Shown here: in pieces, positions 34,608 through 43,748 of the stretch
How positions within the stretch are numbered: the first letter of the stretch is position 1
Layout of the letters: each line of letters opens with the position of its first letter
Source: an uncultured Pirellulaceae bacterium
GTDB lineage: Bacteria; Planctomycetota; Planctomycetia; Pirellulales; Pirellulaceae
Assembly: GCA_937929805.1 (NCBI GenBank)
Contig: CALFUT010000028.1
Coordinates: 1-64,000 of the forward strand
Length of the DNA: 64,000 bases
Direction: 5' to 3'
The notes under the pieces: generated by a model
What the model saw: the letters and a program-made list of their open reading frames with translations, nothing else
What the model was told of the DNA's origin: nothing
Database searches by the model: none
Made by a program: the position numbers and the translations under genes

Positions 34608-35108
34608 CTAACTTTCCTGAAGAGATGCAGTGTGAACGACTGGGAACTCTTCCGAGGGATCAAAAGATTGATCGCTAGTTGAATGTTTAGGGATTCGAGG
34701 ATCACGATAGAGCGCGTGAGCAATCAAGTAGGCGGGGATCGCCGACAAAATCCCGATGGTGGTCAGTCCCATGACGACCGTGTTGTTGAGCCGGGTCCAT
34801 GCGAAGAGGGGCAATTCGAACGCTTCAACCAAATAGCTTAGAGCCGTTGTGTTGCTCAGCACGATTTGCCCGATGCTGTGAGCGAACGCGTCCATGCAAA
34901 AGCTAAGCACGGAACCAATTGCGATCGCGATCAACGTAGCGCCTAAATTCACGGGCAAAAGCAGCGTGAACAAACCGATGCCCCACGGCAAAAGTGAATC
35001 TTTGGGAATCAGCCCGATCATCAATCCGAGACAAATGCCCAACGCAAATTGTGCTCGAAAATTTCCGGTAATTGCGTGGCGACCCGGGGTCCTGCCAAAA
35101 AGGATCAT
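34608..35108 (-). CDS. TIGR03546-family membrane protein (uncharacterised)
   Basis: 166 residues from the ATG at 35108 (MILFGRTPGRHAITGNFRAQ), preceded by AGGG; a GTG at 35153 gives 15 more. Hydrophobic stretches are FALGICLGLMIGLIP, IGLFTLLLPVNLGATLIAIAIG, and VMGLTTIGILSAIPAYLIAHAL, so three to four spans. The DUF2062-like pattern and adjacency to the TIGR03545 gene identify the pair. They are transcribed leftward as one operon. The role is unknown; an envelope function together with the downstream protein is likely. Confidence 0.8.
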   Translation of the reverse strand: MILFGRTPGRHAITGNFRAQFALGICLGLMIGLIPKDSLLPWGIGLFTLLLPVNLGATLIAIAIGSVLSFCMDAFAHSIGQIVLSNTTALSYLVEAFELPLFAWTRLNNTVVMGLTTIGILSAIPAYLIAHALYRDPRIPKHSTSDQSFDPSEEFPVVHTASLQES

Positions 35109-35437
35109 CGCATCCCTGCTTTTTTGCACTCTTACAAACTTTGGACTGCGCACAGCATCATGCGGTGCGATTTATCAAATCCATACGATTAAGCGTTTTA
35201 GCGAAACGATTTTTTTGTGTCGATGCGAGTTCTGCATTTGCTGGCAAATTGGTAAGGCCCTGCAACGGCATGCTAATTTTTCTGGCCAACGCCATGTCCA
35301 GATGGAGCTTTCGATCCGTGATGCTAGCGAGCGATATAGGGCTGGTTCCATTTTGCCCCAATCAACTATTTTCTGCGGAGTGTAGTGTGGCTACTCAATC
35401 ATCATCAAGTTAATTAAACACGCGGGAGCGACCTCGG

Positions 35438-35722
35438 ATGAGTTCACAAGATTTGTATGCGGACGGAATTGGCGAAATTACACTTTCGGGCGGAATGGTT
35501 CGCATGGACTTGGTCACCTTGAAAGGGTCTCAGTCGAAATCGGACGAGAAGCCAAAGCTTGAGGTCTCTCAGCGAGTGATTATGCCACCGGACGGATTCC
35601 TTCGCAGCTTTAGTGCGATGGAAAATCTGGTTAAGCAGCTGATTGATGCGGGATTGGTTAAGCCTCGTGACCAGCAGGCAAGTGCCGGTGGAGGCGGAGC
35701 AGACGCACCCGCCAAGTTTTAA
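35438..35722 (+). CDS. Small conserved hypothetical protein
   Basis: 94 residues. GGGAG lies about nine bases before the ATG. The fold looks beta-rich then helical: YADGIGEITLSGGMVRMDLV, LEVSQRVIMPPDGFLRSFSA, then MENLVKQLIDAGLV and a Gly/Ala tail. The block with VIMPPDGFLRSF recurs in small proteins of several phyla, recalling DUF3467-type sequences; no function is known. It is followed 20 bases later by the BASS transporter gene and may be in the same transcript. Confidence 0.7.
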   Translation: MSSQDLYADGIGEITLSGGMVRMDLVTLKGSQSKSDEKPKLEVSQRVIMPPDGFLRSFSAMENLVKQLIDAGLVKPRDQQASAGGGGADAPAKF

Positions 35723-35742
35723 AGCTGCGTAGTTTTCTGTTG

Positions 35743-36693
35743 ATGGCCGCAGATGTGATCGCAAAAGCTACCAACTTATTTTGGCTGTGGACGATGCTTG
35801 GCGTCGCATGGGCGTGGCTGATCCCCGAGCACTTCAGTTGGTTTGCTCGGTATATCAGTCTCGGGCTGGGTGTGATCATGCTGGGGATGGGACTGACCCT
35901 TTCGTTTGATGACTTTCGGTCTGTCTTCAGGCAGCCGAAAGCAATCGGCATCGGCGTCGTCGCTCAGTTTCTGATCATGCCAACGATAGGATTTTCAATC
36001 GCGAAGGTTGCGGGCTTATCGCCGGGGCTATCTGCCGGTTTGGTGCTAGTTAGCTGCTGCCCCGGAGGCACGGCCAGCAATGTGATCGCTTACCTTTCTC
36101 GCGCGAATGTCGCGCTGAGTGTTTTGATGACCATGTGCTCGACTCTGTTGGCCGTGGTTTTGACGCCGGCGTTGGCGGGTTGGTTGGCTGGCGAATTCGT
36201 GCAAGTTGATGTGCAACAATTGTTGATCAAGACGCTCACGGTGGTGCTGCTGCCGGTAATTGGCGGTTTAATGTTGAATCAGTTTGCCGGTCGGTGGGTG
36301 CAGCCAATCAAGAATTTCTCGCCACTGGTATCTGTTGTCGTCATCGTGCTGATCGTCGGCTGCGTTATTGCACTCAAGAAAACAGAAATTATCGATGCGG
36401 GTTTGCCGCTGCTCGTTGCGATTCTTGCGCTTCACGTTTCCGGATTTGCGATGGGGTACGTGTTCGCGTTCCTTGGAGGATTCGGCGAGGACTATCGGCG
36501 AACGGTCAGCATCGAAGTTGGCATGCAGAACTCGGGCCTTGGAGCGGAACTTGCGACCGCGTTGAGCGATCCGTTGGCTCCGGTGCCGTCTGCAATTTCG
36601 GCGTTTTTTCATTGCTTGATCGGCAGTTTTCTAGCCGGAGTGTGGCGGTTGAAGCCAGTCGAGGAAGAGCCGGAAGCGGAGCATGGAAAGTGA
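35743..36693 (+). CDS. Bile acid:sodium symporter-family (BASS) transporter
   Basis: 316 residues from the ATG at 35743. About nine or ten membrane spans. Family motifs include MLGMGLTLSFDDFR, VLVSCCPGGTASNVIAYLSR (Na+-binding crossover region), and the second crossover SIEVGMQNSGLGAELAT. Prokaryotic BASS proteins move organic anions (pantoate, pyruvate, keto acids, sulfated compounds) with sodium across the inner membrane; the substrate here is not indicated. A short charged tail (VEEEPEAEHGK) follows the last span. It converges on the large membrane protein gene, leaving 55 bases between stops. Confidence 0.9.
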   Translation: MAADVIAKATNLFWLWTMLGVAWAWLIPEHFSWFARYISLGLGVIMLGMGLTLSFDDFRSVFRQPKAIGIGVVAQFLIMPTIGFSIAKVAGLSPGLSAGLVLVSCCPGGTASNVIAYLSRANVALSVLMTMCSTLLAVVLTPALAGWLAGEFVQVDVQQLLIKTLTVVLLPVIGGLMLNQFAGRWVQPIKNFSPLVSVVVIVLIVGCVIALKKTEIIDAGLPLLVAILALHVSGFAMGYVFAFLGGFGEDYRRTVSIEVGMQNSGLGAELATALSDPLAPVPSAISAFFHCLIGSFLAGVWRLKPVEEEPEAEHGK

Positions 36694-36748
36694 TCGCGAC
36701 TGATGTCGATCCAAGCTCGTTTGGGTCAGGAAGCCAAATGGATGTCGG

Positions 36749-38518
36749 TCAATCTTCCGGCCTAGTTAACGCAAAAACCACGTAAGTCGATTTCTCGTTG
36801 GGATCGGTTGGATAGATTTGATTCAACTTGGTCTCCTCGAGAGTTGCATCAACTTGGTATTGAGGGATCAGTAAATGAGTCGCTTGGTAGTGCTTCGCTA
36901 GGTCGAGCAATTGCTCATCTGTGTATCGCAGCAAACCGTTGGCAAATTGCAGTTGCGGGTTGTGCAGCGTGGCGATCCGTTGACGCCACTCGATGATGTT
37001 CGCCGCGTCTTGAGGGACATCTTTCCACGCCACGATTTCGGTGCGATGAGCGTACCACTTGAACGTTTGCTGTTGCGCGGGCGTGATGAAAACGGCATCC
37101 GTCGGAGTATTGGTCTGAATCCAACGGCAGACCTTTCTCCAATTCTGCCACGTGTCGATGGTGCGTTTTTTCGACCCCTCATAGGTTGGCAAAGTTCGGT
37201 CGGCGACGGGACGCGCGTCCGAGTAGTTTTCAAAAATCATCAAGCCGGTGGCGACTGTGATGATCGCTGCAAAAACAAACGGCATGTTGCGGTGAAACTT
37301 TCGTTGCCCAAATACAAGCCATTTGCTCAGCACCAGACAACATGCCAGCGAGAGCACTGCCGGAATGGCGAAGTCAGCAATCCGAAACCAGTAAAATCGC
37401 AGCAGGCCCGCAGCGCGGGTCGACGCCCAGTCGTTTTGCTCAGCAAAACCACTTAGCAAGAGACCGCTGTATGAAATGATCAGGGTTCCAACCGCAAACC
37501 AAACGAACGGTTGCAATCGGCGGCTTAGGCTTTTCGAGTCCTTTTTGATCCAGAACGTTAGCCATGTTCCGAACAGTAGGAGCAGAGAAAACCGAGCAAC
37601 ACGATCGGCAGGGAACGCGGAAAATGTCAGGTGATGAGAAATTCGAACATTCACGTAGATCGAATGCGCCATGGCGGTCTCGGCGGCGCTCGCATCGTGA
37701 TCGGCCAACAGTGGCGGTAACGCGGCGGCAATGATCAGGCCCGCCGTGATCAAGATGGATTTCCAGTGAGTGCGGGCATGGTCTGAAATGGCTGCGACTG
37801 GGATCGTGCTACCGCTTTTTGGCTTCATGCACAACACAAACGAAAACGCGGCGGCCAGCAAAGCCCAGCCTCCGACGAGAACGTGGAAAAGTGATGCGAT
37901 TCCAAGCAAGGGCCATACTTGATGCCACTTTTTTTCGCCAAGCTTCGCAAGAGCCAATATCACGAACGCGTACGCAAGGCCTTTTCCTTCAAAACCGCCG
38001 ACAACCCATTCGCCCGCAAGATGAAAACGCTCGTTCAGCAGCAGGAAGAACATCGCGGATAGGACCGAGAACATTCTCAGCTGAATGACGGATCGGCTTA
38101 AGCGTTGCCACGCTAACGCCAACGCGGTCCACGTTAGGATTCGCCCCACCCATGCGAAAGCCGAAAGTGACAAAAACTTGGACAACCATCCAAAGGCAAT
38201 GTAAAACAGCCAATGGGAAAAAGACGAAGACAGGAAAAGATCGTTGGGGCACCAAGCCGGGTTCCAGAAATGTTTTGCCTTGGTCAGGTAATGCGATTCG
38301 TTTACGTCGGGCGGCAACTGCCCGGCAACTGCGGAAAAAACCAGCAAGATCAATGCCGTTTCCAGCACCGTCCAAGCGGAGGGAGCCGCCCGACCGAGTC
38401 GCGTGACGATGCTCCGGTCACTCGTGGGCAAAATTTGACCACCTGTTGACCCTTTGCGGTCTGAGTTAATCTGGAACCACAGTTGATTCGCTTGATCGGT
38501 GAAAATGCGTGAGTGCAT
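36749..38518 (-). CDS. Large multi-span membrane protein (DUF6798-like)
   Basis: 589 residues from the ATG at 38518. About ten to twelve spans (VLETALILLVFSAVAGQLPP, WLFYIAFGWLSKFLSLSAFA, LGIASLFHVLVGGWALLAAA, PAVLSLACCLVLSKWLVFG, FVFAAIITVATGLMIFENYS). After the last span, ~120 residues outside the membrane contain WIQTNTPTDAVFITPAQQQT and YQATHLLIPQYQ. The type resembles planctomycete proteins in the glycosyltransferase-like (GT-C fold) group, though no catalytic Asp motif is obvious near the N-terminus. Function unknown. It is divergent from selD with a 66-base gap that must hold both promoters. Confidence 0.75.
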   Translation of the reverse strand: MHSRIFTDQANQLWFQINSDRKGSTGGQILPTSDRSIVTRLGRAAPSAWTVLETALILLVFSAVAGQLPPDVNESHYLTKAKHFWNPAWCPNDLFLSSSFSHWLFYIAFGWLSKFLSLSAFAWVGRILTWTALALAWQRLSRSVIQLRMFSVLSAMFFLLLNERFHLAGEWVVGGFEGKGLAYAFVILALAKLGEKKWHQVWPLLGIASLFHVLVGGWALLAAAFSFVLCMKPKSGSTIPVAAISDHARTHWKSILITAGLIIAAALPPLLADHDASAAETAMAHSIYVNVRISHHLTFSAFPADRVARFSLLLLFGTWLTFWIKKDSKSLSRRLQPFVWFAVGTLIISYSGLLLSGFAEQNDWASTRAAGLLRFYWFRIADFAIPAVLSLACCLVLSKWLVFGQRKFHRNMPFVFAAIITVATGLMIFENYSDARPVADRTLPTYEGSKKRTIDTWQNWRKVCRWIQTNTPTDAVFITPAQQQTFKWYAHRTEIVAWKDVPQDAANIIEWRQRIATLHNPQLQFANGLLRYTDEQLLDLAKHYQATHLLIPQYQVDATLEETKLNQIYPTDPNEKSTYVVFALTRPED

Positions 38519-38584
38519 CAGATCTTTCGTGTCTTTCGCTTCGTCAAAAACTGCCGTCTTGTTCGTTTCCGTAGTCGCTGACCC

Positions 38585-40792
38585 ATGCACAAAAAAATCG
38601 GTCGCAACAACATCGTATTGCTGGGCGTTGGACACACCAACGCTCATGTCGTGCGCATGTGGAAAATGCAACCGCTCGCCGGCGCCGAGCTAATCTGCGT
38701 TTCAAATTTTCCGGTGGCCACCTACTCCGGTATGTTACCCGGAGTTCTTGCGGGGCAGTATCCGGTATCCGCGATGGAGATCGATCTAGTGCGACTTTGT
38801 CAGTCGGCCGGGGCTCGGCTGATCGTGAGTGAAGTCACCGGGCTGGATCTGGAAAAGCAACGAATTGAGTTTCGTGATCGTCCGCCGCTGCCGTACCAAC
38901 TGTTGTCGATCGGGATCGGCTCTAGGCCGACGTTTTCCGGCGTTGAACTCGCCAGTGATGATGCTTTGGTTGCAGTTAAGCCAATGCAAACGTTCTTGCC
39001 GAGACTGCAACAGCGGATCGGGGCGGTGGAAGCAGCCAAGCCAAATCAGCCGGTCAAGATCGGGATCGTTGGAGGTGGCATTGGTAGCATCGAGATCGCA
39101 TTCTGCCTGAATCAAAGGTTCAAACAGTCGGGTCAATCGAATGTGGAATTGTCCTTGATCACGGGAGGCGACCGAGTCGGTACCGCGATATCGGATGCGT
39201 CGGCACAACTTGTTCAAGAACAATTGGACCAACAGGGCATTGGTGTTCACGCTGGGCATCGCGTAACGAAAGTGGATACGGACTCAATTGAGTTGACCAA
39301 TGGCGATCGATTGGACGCGGATGTGATCATTTGGGCGACGGGAGCTGCGGCTCCGGCGTTACTGGAAAAGTTTGACCTGCCCAAGGACGATCGTGGCTTC
39401 TTGTCGACGCGTCGCACATTGCGAGTGGTTGATCATGACCGCATTTTCTCGGTCGGTGACACGGGAACAATCCAAGACGATCCGACCTTGAAAGCCGGTG
39501 TGTTTGCGGTTCGGCAAGGGCCGATCCTGTGGGATAACCTTCGCCGGTCACTTTGGAAACGACCGCTGGTTAACTACGTTCCTCAACGGCGATTTCTAAA
39601 ACTGATCAACACGGCCGACGGAAAATCGATCGCAGAGTACTCAAAGATCACGCGATACACTGGATGGGCGTGGCGGTTGAAAGATCGCATCGATCGTCGC
39701 TTCATGGCGATGTACCAAAACTACGAACCGATGCCCATGAATCCTGACGCTCAGGATTTTAGCTCGGACGAAGCCATGCGGTGCCTTGGATGCGGCGGGA
39801 AAATCGGCAGCGAGCTGCTAAGCGAGGTATTGTCCGAGCTTGATGTTCCCGACCATCCTGATGTGCGAATCGGTTTAAAGAACCCCGACGACGCGGCGGT
39901 GATGACGACTCACGACAATCAAGTCACTGTTACGACGGACTTTTTTGCCAGCCCAGTCGAGGATCCGTATCTTGCCGGACGCATTGCTTTGCTGAATTCG
40001 GCCAGCGACTGCTTCGTGATGGGAGCTCAACCGACGGGTGCTCTTGCGATCGTGCAATTACCGCTGGGGCATCCTCGCGGGCAACTGGAAATCATGCGTG
40101 AGCTGATGGCGGGAAGCGTCGAAGAGTTAAGAAAGATGGATGCGACGATCGTTGGTGGTCATTCGATCGAAGGGCCTCGGCTGCTGGCGGGGTACACGAT
40201 CCTTGGTCGCCAATTGACCGATCCCATGACCAAAGGCATGCTCAAGCCGGGCGATCATCTGGTTTTGTCCAAACCTGTTGGCAGCGGCGTTGCATTGGCG
40301 GCGCTGATGCAGTGCCGGCTGCCGGGGGCAGCTTATCAACCGTTGATCGAAGCGATGCTGCAGAGCAATCAGATTGCTTTGCGTTTAATCACCGAGGGAC
40401 TGGTGACTGGAATCACAGACGTGACAGGGTTCGGGCTGGCAGGACATCTGGCTGAAATGCTCAAGAGTAGCGGTTTGTCGGCGGAGATTCGCATAAGCGA
40501 CATCCCAGTTCTGGCGGGTGTTCAAGAGTTGATCGACCAAGGTATCGAGAGCACATTGACGCCCGACAATCGCAAGGTGGCCAGTAAAGTGGATCTCCAA
40601 ATCGAAGATGTTAAATCGACTCGATTTACCGCCCTGTTTGATCCACAGACATGTGGCGGTTTGCTGATGGGCGTCAGCGATTCCAAGCTTGAATCGGTGA
40701 TGAGGACTTTGGGTGAATCCGGTTTTGAACAGGCAACGGTCATCGGGAGCGTCACTGAGTCTTGCGATGGGAACGCGTTGACGGTCGAGTGA
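38585..40792 (+). CDS. selD: Selenide, water dikinase fused to an NDH-like FAD oxidoreductase
   Basis: 735 residues. Residues 1-~385 are a pyridine-nucleotide-disulfide/NADH dehydrogenase-like flavoprotein: NIVLLGVGHTNAHVV, IGIVGGGIGSIEIA, ADVIIWATGAAAP, RIFSVGDTGTI. Residues ~395-735 are SelD, which makes selenophosphate from selenide and ATP. The catalytic Cys403 and Lys406 lie in CLGCGGKIG (E. coli Cys17 and Lys20). Further blocks are TTDFFASPVEDPY, TIVGGHSIEGP, ITDVTGFGLAGHLAEM and DPQTCGGLLMG. The NDH-SelD fusion is known in other bacteria; the first domain may reduce selenium. Selenophosphate serves selenocysteine or 2-selenouridine in tRNA. A putative selenoprotein gene lies 17 kb downstream. 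Confidence 0.95.
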   Translation: MHKKIGRNNIVLLGVGHTNAHVVRMWKMQPLAGAELICVSNFPVATYSGMLPGVLAGQYPVSAMEIDLVRLCQSAGARLIVSEVTGLDLEKQRIEFRDRPPLPYQLLSIGIGSRPTFSGVELASDDALVAVKPMQTFLPRLQQRIGAVEAAKPNQPVKIGIVGGGIGSIEIAFCLNQRFKQSGQSNVELSLITGGDRVGTAISDASAQLVQEQLDQQGIGVHAGHRVTKVDTDSIELTNGDRLDADVIIWATGAAAPALLEKFDLPKDDRGFLSTRRTLRVVDHDRIFSVGDTGTIQDDPTLKAGVFAVRQGPILWDNLRRSLWKRPLVNYVPQRRFLKLINTADGKSIAEYSKITRYTGWAWRLKDRIDRRFMAMYQNYEPMPMNPDAQDFSSDEAMRCLGCGGKIGSELLSEVLSELDVPDHPDVRIGLKNPDDAAVMTTHDNQVTVTTDFFASPVEDPYLAGRIALLNSASDCFVMGAQPTGALAIVQLPLGHPRGQLEIMRELMAGSVEELRKMDATIVGGHSIEGPRLLAGYTILGRQLTDPMTKGMLKPGDHLVLSKPVGSGVALAALMQCRLPGAAYQPLIEAMLQSNQIALRLITEGLVTGITDVTGFGLAGHLAEMLKSSGLSAEIRISDIPVLAGVQELIDQGIESTLTPDNRKVASKVDLQIEDVKSTRFTALFDPQTCGGLLMGVSDSKLESVMRTLGESGFEQATVIGSVTESCDGNALTVE

Positions 40793-40839
40793 TTGGCTCG
40801 ACCGCAACACATAAATTTGGCAAGGTACCGGTGGTCTTG

Positions 40840-41838
40840 CTACTGCGGAGCCGAAAATCCCAAGTTACCGACAAGGGTGAAGGCATCGTTTAGAACGTCG
40901 GCGGCACCGTCCGCATTGAAATCGCCGCCGCTCCAAGATACGCCGTCAACAGACCCTAGGCTTGCAACCAATGCGAAAGCGTCATTCAAAACGTCGACAG
41001 ATCCATCCAAGTTGGCGTCGCCAAAGAGCGTTCCGGACAGGCCTGTTGAAGTTTGAACATGCTGCGTCACCAGAATTTCATGATCCGCCAGTGTGACCAT
41101 CGCATCGCCGTTCAGGTCCAGTTCGGCCAAGTCACCCGCGGCTGCTTGGTCTAGGTTCCCCACAAATGCATCGATGTCTTCGGCGTCAACATCTCCATCG
41201 TCGTCGAAGTCACCAATCAGGTCAGGCACATCTTCCTGAACAGTGTAATCAGCGGGGCTGTTGATTTCACTGTTTTCGGCACCAGCGTTTAACGAGATGC
41301 TGGTCGTTGAGTCGCCAACCGAAACCCAAGCGTTCTGATCCGACCAAACAACATCTTGCGCGATACTGCTTCTTGCGTCCGCCGAGTTATTGTCTAAACC
41401 GCCTTCACTGAATTGCAAAAAGTCGGCAATGTTTGCCCCTATGCCGAAAGGAGTTTGGAAATAGAACTGAATGGCGTACGCTCCTTCTGCATCCAGCGGT
41501 GTGGCAAAGTTGCCCATTGAGGAAATATTGAATTCGTTGCTCGCTGACGCATCGTTGTTGTACATCAAAAAGATGGATTCGCCGGCAGCTAAGGTAATCC
41601 CAGAAAAGCCCCCCGCCGAGCTGTAGCGAAACGCTGAGTCTTCATCGTGGGTGCAGAACCGCCAGCCGGCAAGCGATTGATCGGTGTCACCGAAATTGTG
41701 GACCTCAACCGTTTGGTTGGCCAAGTCAACCGTTCGAATTTGGATGTTTCGAACCGGATTAGTGATTTGTGCCGACGAGTTTGAGCAGGTCGAAAGGATG
41801 GTTGTCAGAACGACGACGATGGTTTTAGTTGGATTCAT
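40840..41838 (-). CDS. Secreted lamin-tail-domain protein with dockerin-like C-terminus
   Basis: 332 residues from the ATG at 41838. Signal peptide (KTIVVVLTTILSTCSNSSA). Residues ~25-160 resemble a lamin tail domain (VRNIQIRTVDLANQTVEVHN, LAGWRFCTHDEDSAFRYSS, TLAAGESIFLMYNN), a beta fold often found in secreted nucleases and adhesins. The end has Ca-binding type dockerin repeats: GDFDDDGDVDAEDIDAFVGN, GDANLDGSVDVLNDAFALVA and GGDFNADGAADVLNDAFTLV, then GNLG. The last two units are near copies of those at the end of the 48433 gene. Probably exported and held at the surface or in an extracellular assembly; the ligand is unknown. Confidence 0.8.
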   Translation of the reverse strand: MNPTKTIVVVLTTILSTCSNSSAQITNPVRNIQIRTVDLANQTVEVHNFGDTDQSLAGWRFCTHDEDSAFRYSSAGGFSGITLAAGESIFLMYNNDASASNEFNISSMGNFATPLDAEGAYAIQFYFQTPFGIGANIADFLQFSEGGLDNNSADARSSIAQDVVWSDQNAWVSVGDSTTSISLNAGAENSEINSPADYTVQEDVPDLIGDFDDDGDVDAEDIDAFVGNLDQAAAGDLAELDLNGDAMVTLADHEILVTQHVQTSTGLSGTLFGDANLDGSVDVLNDAFALVASLGSVDGVSWSGGDFNADGAADVLNDAFTLVGNLGFSAPQ

Positions 41839-42380
41839 TTGACTTCTGGCTCTTAAGATATAGGAAACACGTCTTTCCATTAGATGTCGTCAAATGTTCG
41901 TAGTCTTGCAAACATTTGAAAAATAATAAGATAAATCTTCGGCACTGCATAAACTGTTGGCTGAGATACGAAATTCGACCAGCGTAGGCTTCTGTCAGAT
42001 ATTACCATTGTTATTGAAACTTCTCGCTCAACGCCACCATTTTTGTCAATGGACGGGGCGTAAGCATCTCTGACTAATGGGTTTCAACCGCGAATGAACG
42101 CAGATAAACGCGAATAGAAATTCAGGTTTCTATTCATGTCCGTTGGCGTTCTTTTCGTTGGTGTTTCGGCAGTTGCCTCGACCTCGAAGGTTCAAAGTGG
42201 TGGCGTTCACCGAGGACTGACTTGTCATTTCCACATAAAAGTACCGGTCTGCCGGTGCTGGTTGGCGACTCCTACGGTCCTGCGAAGCGATTTGGCGTGG
42301 GGTTATCATGGACTTATGATAACCCTTTAGGGTTTGGGCCCAAACATTTGTCGCTTCTTGGAATCAAGGTGTTTTGAATT
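41839..42380. other. Divergent intergenic region with a dispersed inverted repeat
   Basis: 542 bases between the lamin-tail gene (minus) and the SGNH hydrolase (plus). No gene seen. It contains the element at 42086-42163 and, near 42307-42335, a small region with ATGATAACCC and GGTTTGGGCCCAAAC. Confidence 0.5.
42086..42163. repeat. Imperfect inverted repeat, AACCGCGAATG type
   Basis: The left arm has AACCGCGAATGAACGCAG and GCGAATAGAAA; the right arm has TTTCTATTCATG and GGCGTTCTTTTCGTTGGTG, pairing imperfectly around TTCAGG. Arms of this AACCGCGAA...GAATAGAAA form belong to a dispersed intergenic repeat type found in many bacteria. Confidence 0.75.
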
Positions 42381-43136
42381 ATGGATCGCAGAAAGCTTAT
42401 TAAATTCGTCGCCGGCACCGTTGCGGGATCCTGTGTGATTGGTACCAGCCGTTATGTCGCGGCTTCCGAGGAATCAGAGCCTGCCGGTAAGTTTGGCGAT
42501 GGCGCCGTCGTATTGTTTCAAGGTGATTCAATCACCGACGCCGGTCGCGACAAGAAGAATCGTGCTGACCGACCGAACGATGCTCGGGCACTTGGCGACG
42601 GCTATCCATTTGTGATCGCCGGGCAATTGTTGCGTCAGCACCCGACGAAGAAGCTCAAGTTCTTCAATCGAGGAAGTAGCGGCAACAAGGTTCCCGATCT
42701 GCAAAAGCGTTGGAAGAAAGACTGCATCGAGATGAAGCCAGATGTGCTGAGCATCTTGGTGGGAGTCAATGACATCTGGCACAAGATGGCCGGGCGGTAC
42801 GATGGAACGGTGGAAGACTATCGAAAGGGATTTTCCGATTTGCTGGAACAGACTCGGGCCGAACTTCCGAAAGTTCAGCTTGTGATTTGTGAGCCGTTCG
42901 CGTTGCGTTGCGGAGCGGTCGAGGATTCATGGTTCCCGGAGTTCGACGAACGTCGCCAGGTGGCGGCTGATGTTGCTAAGGACGCGGGAGCGATTTGGGT
43001 TCCGTTTCAAAAAATGTTCGAAACGGCGATTGAGGCAGGGACCGATCCCCAAGTCTGGGCCGCCGACGGAGTTCATCCGACCTTGGCGGGTCATGCGTTG
43101 ATGGCCGAGACTTGGCGTCAATGCGTTGGCGTGTAG
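42381..43136 (+). CDS. SGNH/GDSL hydrolase, exported
   Basis: 251 residues. The N-terminus MDRRKLIKFVAGTVAG has a twin-arginine followed by a short hydrophobic stretch, so Tat-type export is likely, with cleavage near residue 28. The hydrolase has the four SGNH blocks: nucleophile S50 in FQGDSITDAG, Gly in FFNRGSSGNKV, Asn in VGVNDIWHK, and Asp/His in ADGVHPTLAGHALM. Such enzymes remove acyl or acetyl groups from sugars or lipids; planctomycete copies are usually counted as carbohydrate esterases. The substrate is not determined. The gene stands alone; a terminator on the other strand lies beyond its end. Confidence 0.9.
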   Translation: MDRRKLIKFVAGTVAGSCVIGTSRYVAASEESEPAGKFGDGAVVLFQGDSITDAGRDKKNRADRPNDARALGDGYPFVIAGQLLRQHPTKKLKFFNRGSSGNKVPDLQKRWKKDCIEMKPDVLSILVGVNDIWHKMAGRYDGTVEDYRKGFSDLLEQTRAELPKVQLVICEPFALRCGAVEDSWFPEFDERRQVAADVAKDAGAIWVPFQKMFETAIEAGTDPQVWAADGVHPTLAGHALMAETWRQCVGV

Positions 43137-43207
43137 CGAGTGAGTCGGTTTGGTTCATGCGGGCGATTAGTCAGTGCAACCATAAATCGCCATGAAAATA
43201 GAGCCAC

Positions 43208-43239
43208 AAAAAAAGCGTCCTGCATAGCAGGACGCTTTT
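43208..43239 (-). terminator. Intrinsic terminator of the rplM-rpsI operon
   Basis: A perfect 13-base stem with a three-base loop (AAAAGCGTCCTGC / GCAGGACGCTTTT, 43211-43239). Read on the minus strand, it ends in seven T bases (complement of 43208-43214). It lies 43 bases past the rpsI stop. On the plus strand the trailing T run is short, so the minus direction is preferred. Confidence 0.9.
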
Positions 43240-43281
43240 GAGTTTGCTTGATCGTCGCAAGGCGACTTTGCGGTTGATGCT

Positions 43282-43689
43282 CTAACGCTTCGAGAACTGA
43301 GAGCTTCGACGAGCACCGTGGAGACCCGGCTTCTTACGCTCTTTCATACGTGAGTCGCGTGTGAGGAAACCACCATCGCGAAGTGCGTTGAAATGCTCGG
43401 AGTCATAATTAACTAAAGCACGAGCGATCCCCATTCGGCAGGCACCGGCTTGGCCAGTCGTTCCGCCGCCGGAAACCGTGATGCGAACGTCGACACCATC
43501 TGTCGTGCCCGTGGCAGCCAACGTGTCCTTGATGTGTCGCTGGTCTTGCAGCACTGAGAAGAAGTCTTCCAATGGCTTGCCATTGATGACGATCGAACCT
43601 GAGCCCGACTTGACGCGAACGCGAGCAACCGATGACTTACGACGTCCAGTGCCTAATGCTTCGCCCGTTTTTTGATCTACTTTTGCCAT
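43282..43689 (-). CDS. rpsI: 30S ribosomal protein S9
   Basis: 135 residues, normal for S9. Recognised by GTGRRKSSVARVRVKSGSG, the FFSVLQDQ region, GGGTTGQAGACRMGIARAL, LTRDSRMKERKKPG and the terminal SSQFSKR that reaches the P-site tRNA. Small-subunit protein near the decoding centre. It follows rplM by 59 bases on the same strand, the classical L13-S9 operon, and is closed by the terminator at 43208-43239. A short N-terminal extension (MAKVDQKTGEAL) is mild. Confidence 0.98.
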   Translation of the reverse strand: MAKVDQKTGEALGTGRRKSSVARVRVKSGSGSIVINGKPLEDFFSVLQDQRHIKDTLAATGTTDGVDVRITVSGGGTTGQAGACRMGIARALVNYDSEHFNALRDGGFLTRDSRMKERKKPGLHGARRSSQFSKR

Positions 43690-43748
43690 GAAATCAGAAA
43701 ATTCTAAGATTCAAATAGTGATGGGATGCTCTATCGTGACTCAAGCAA

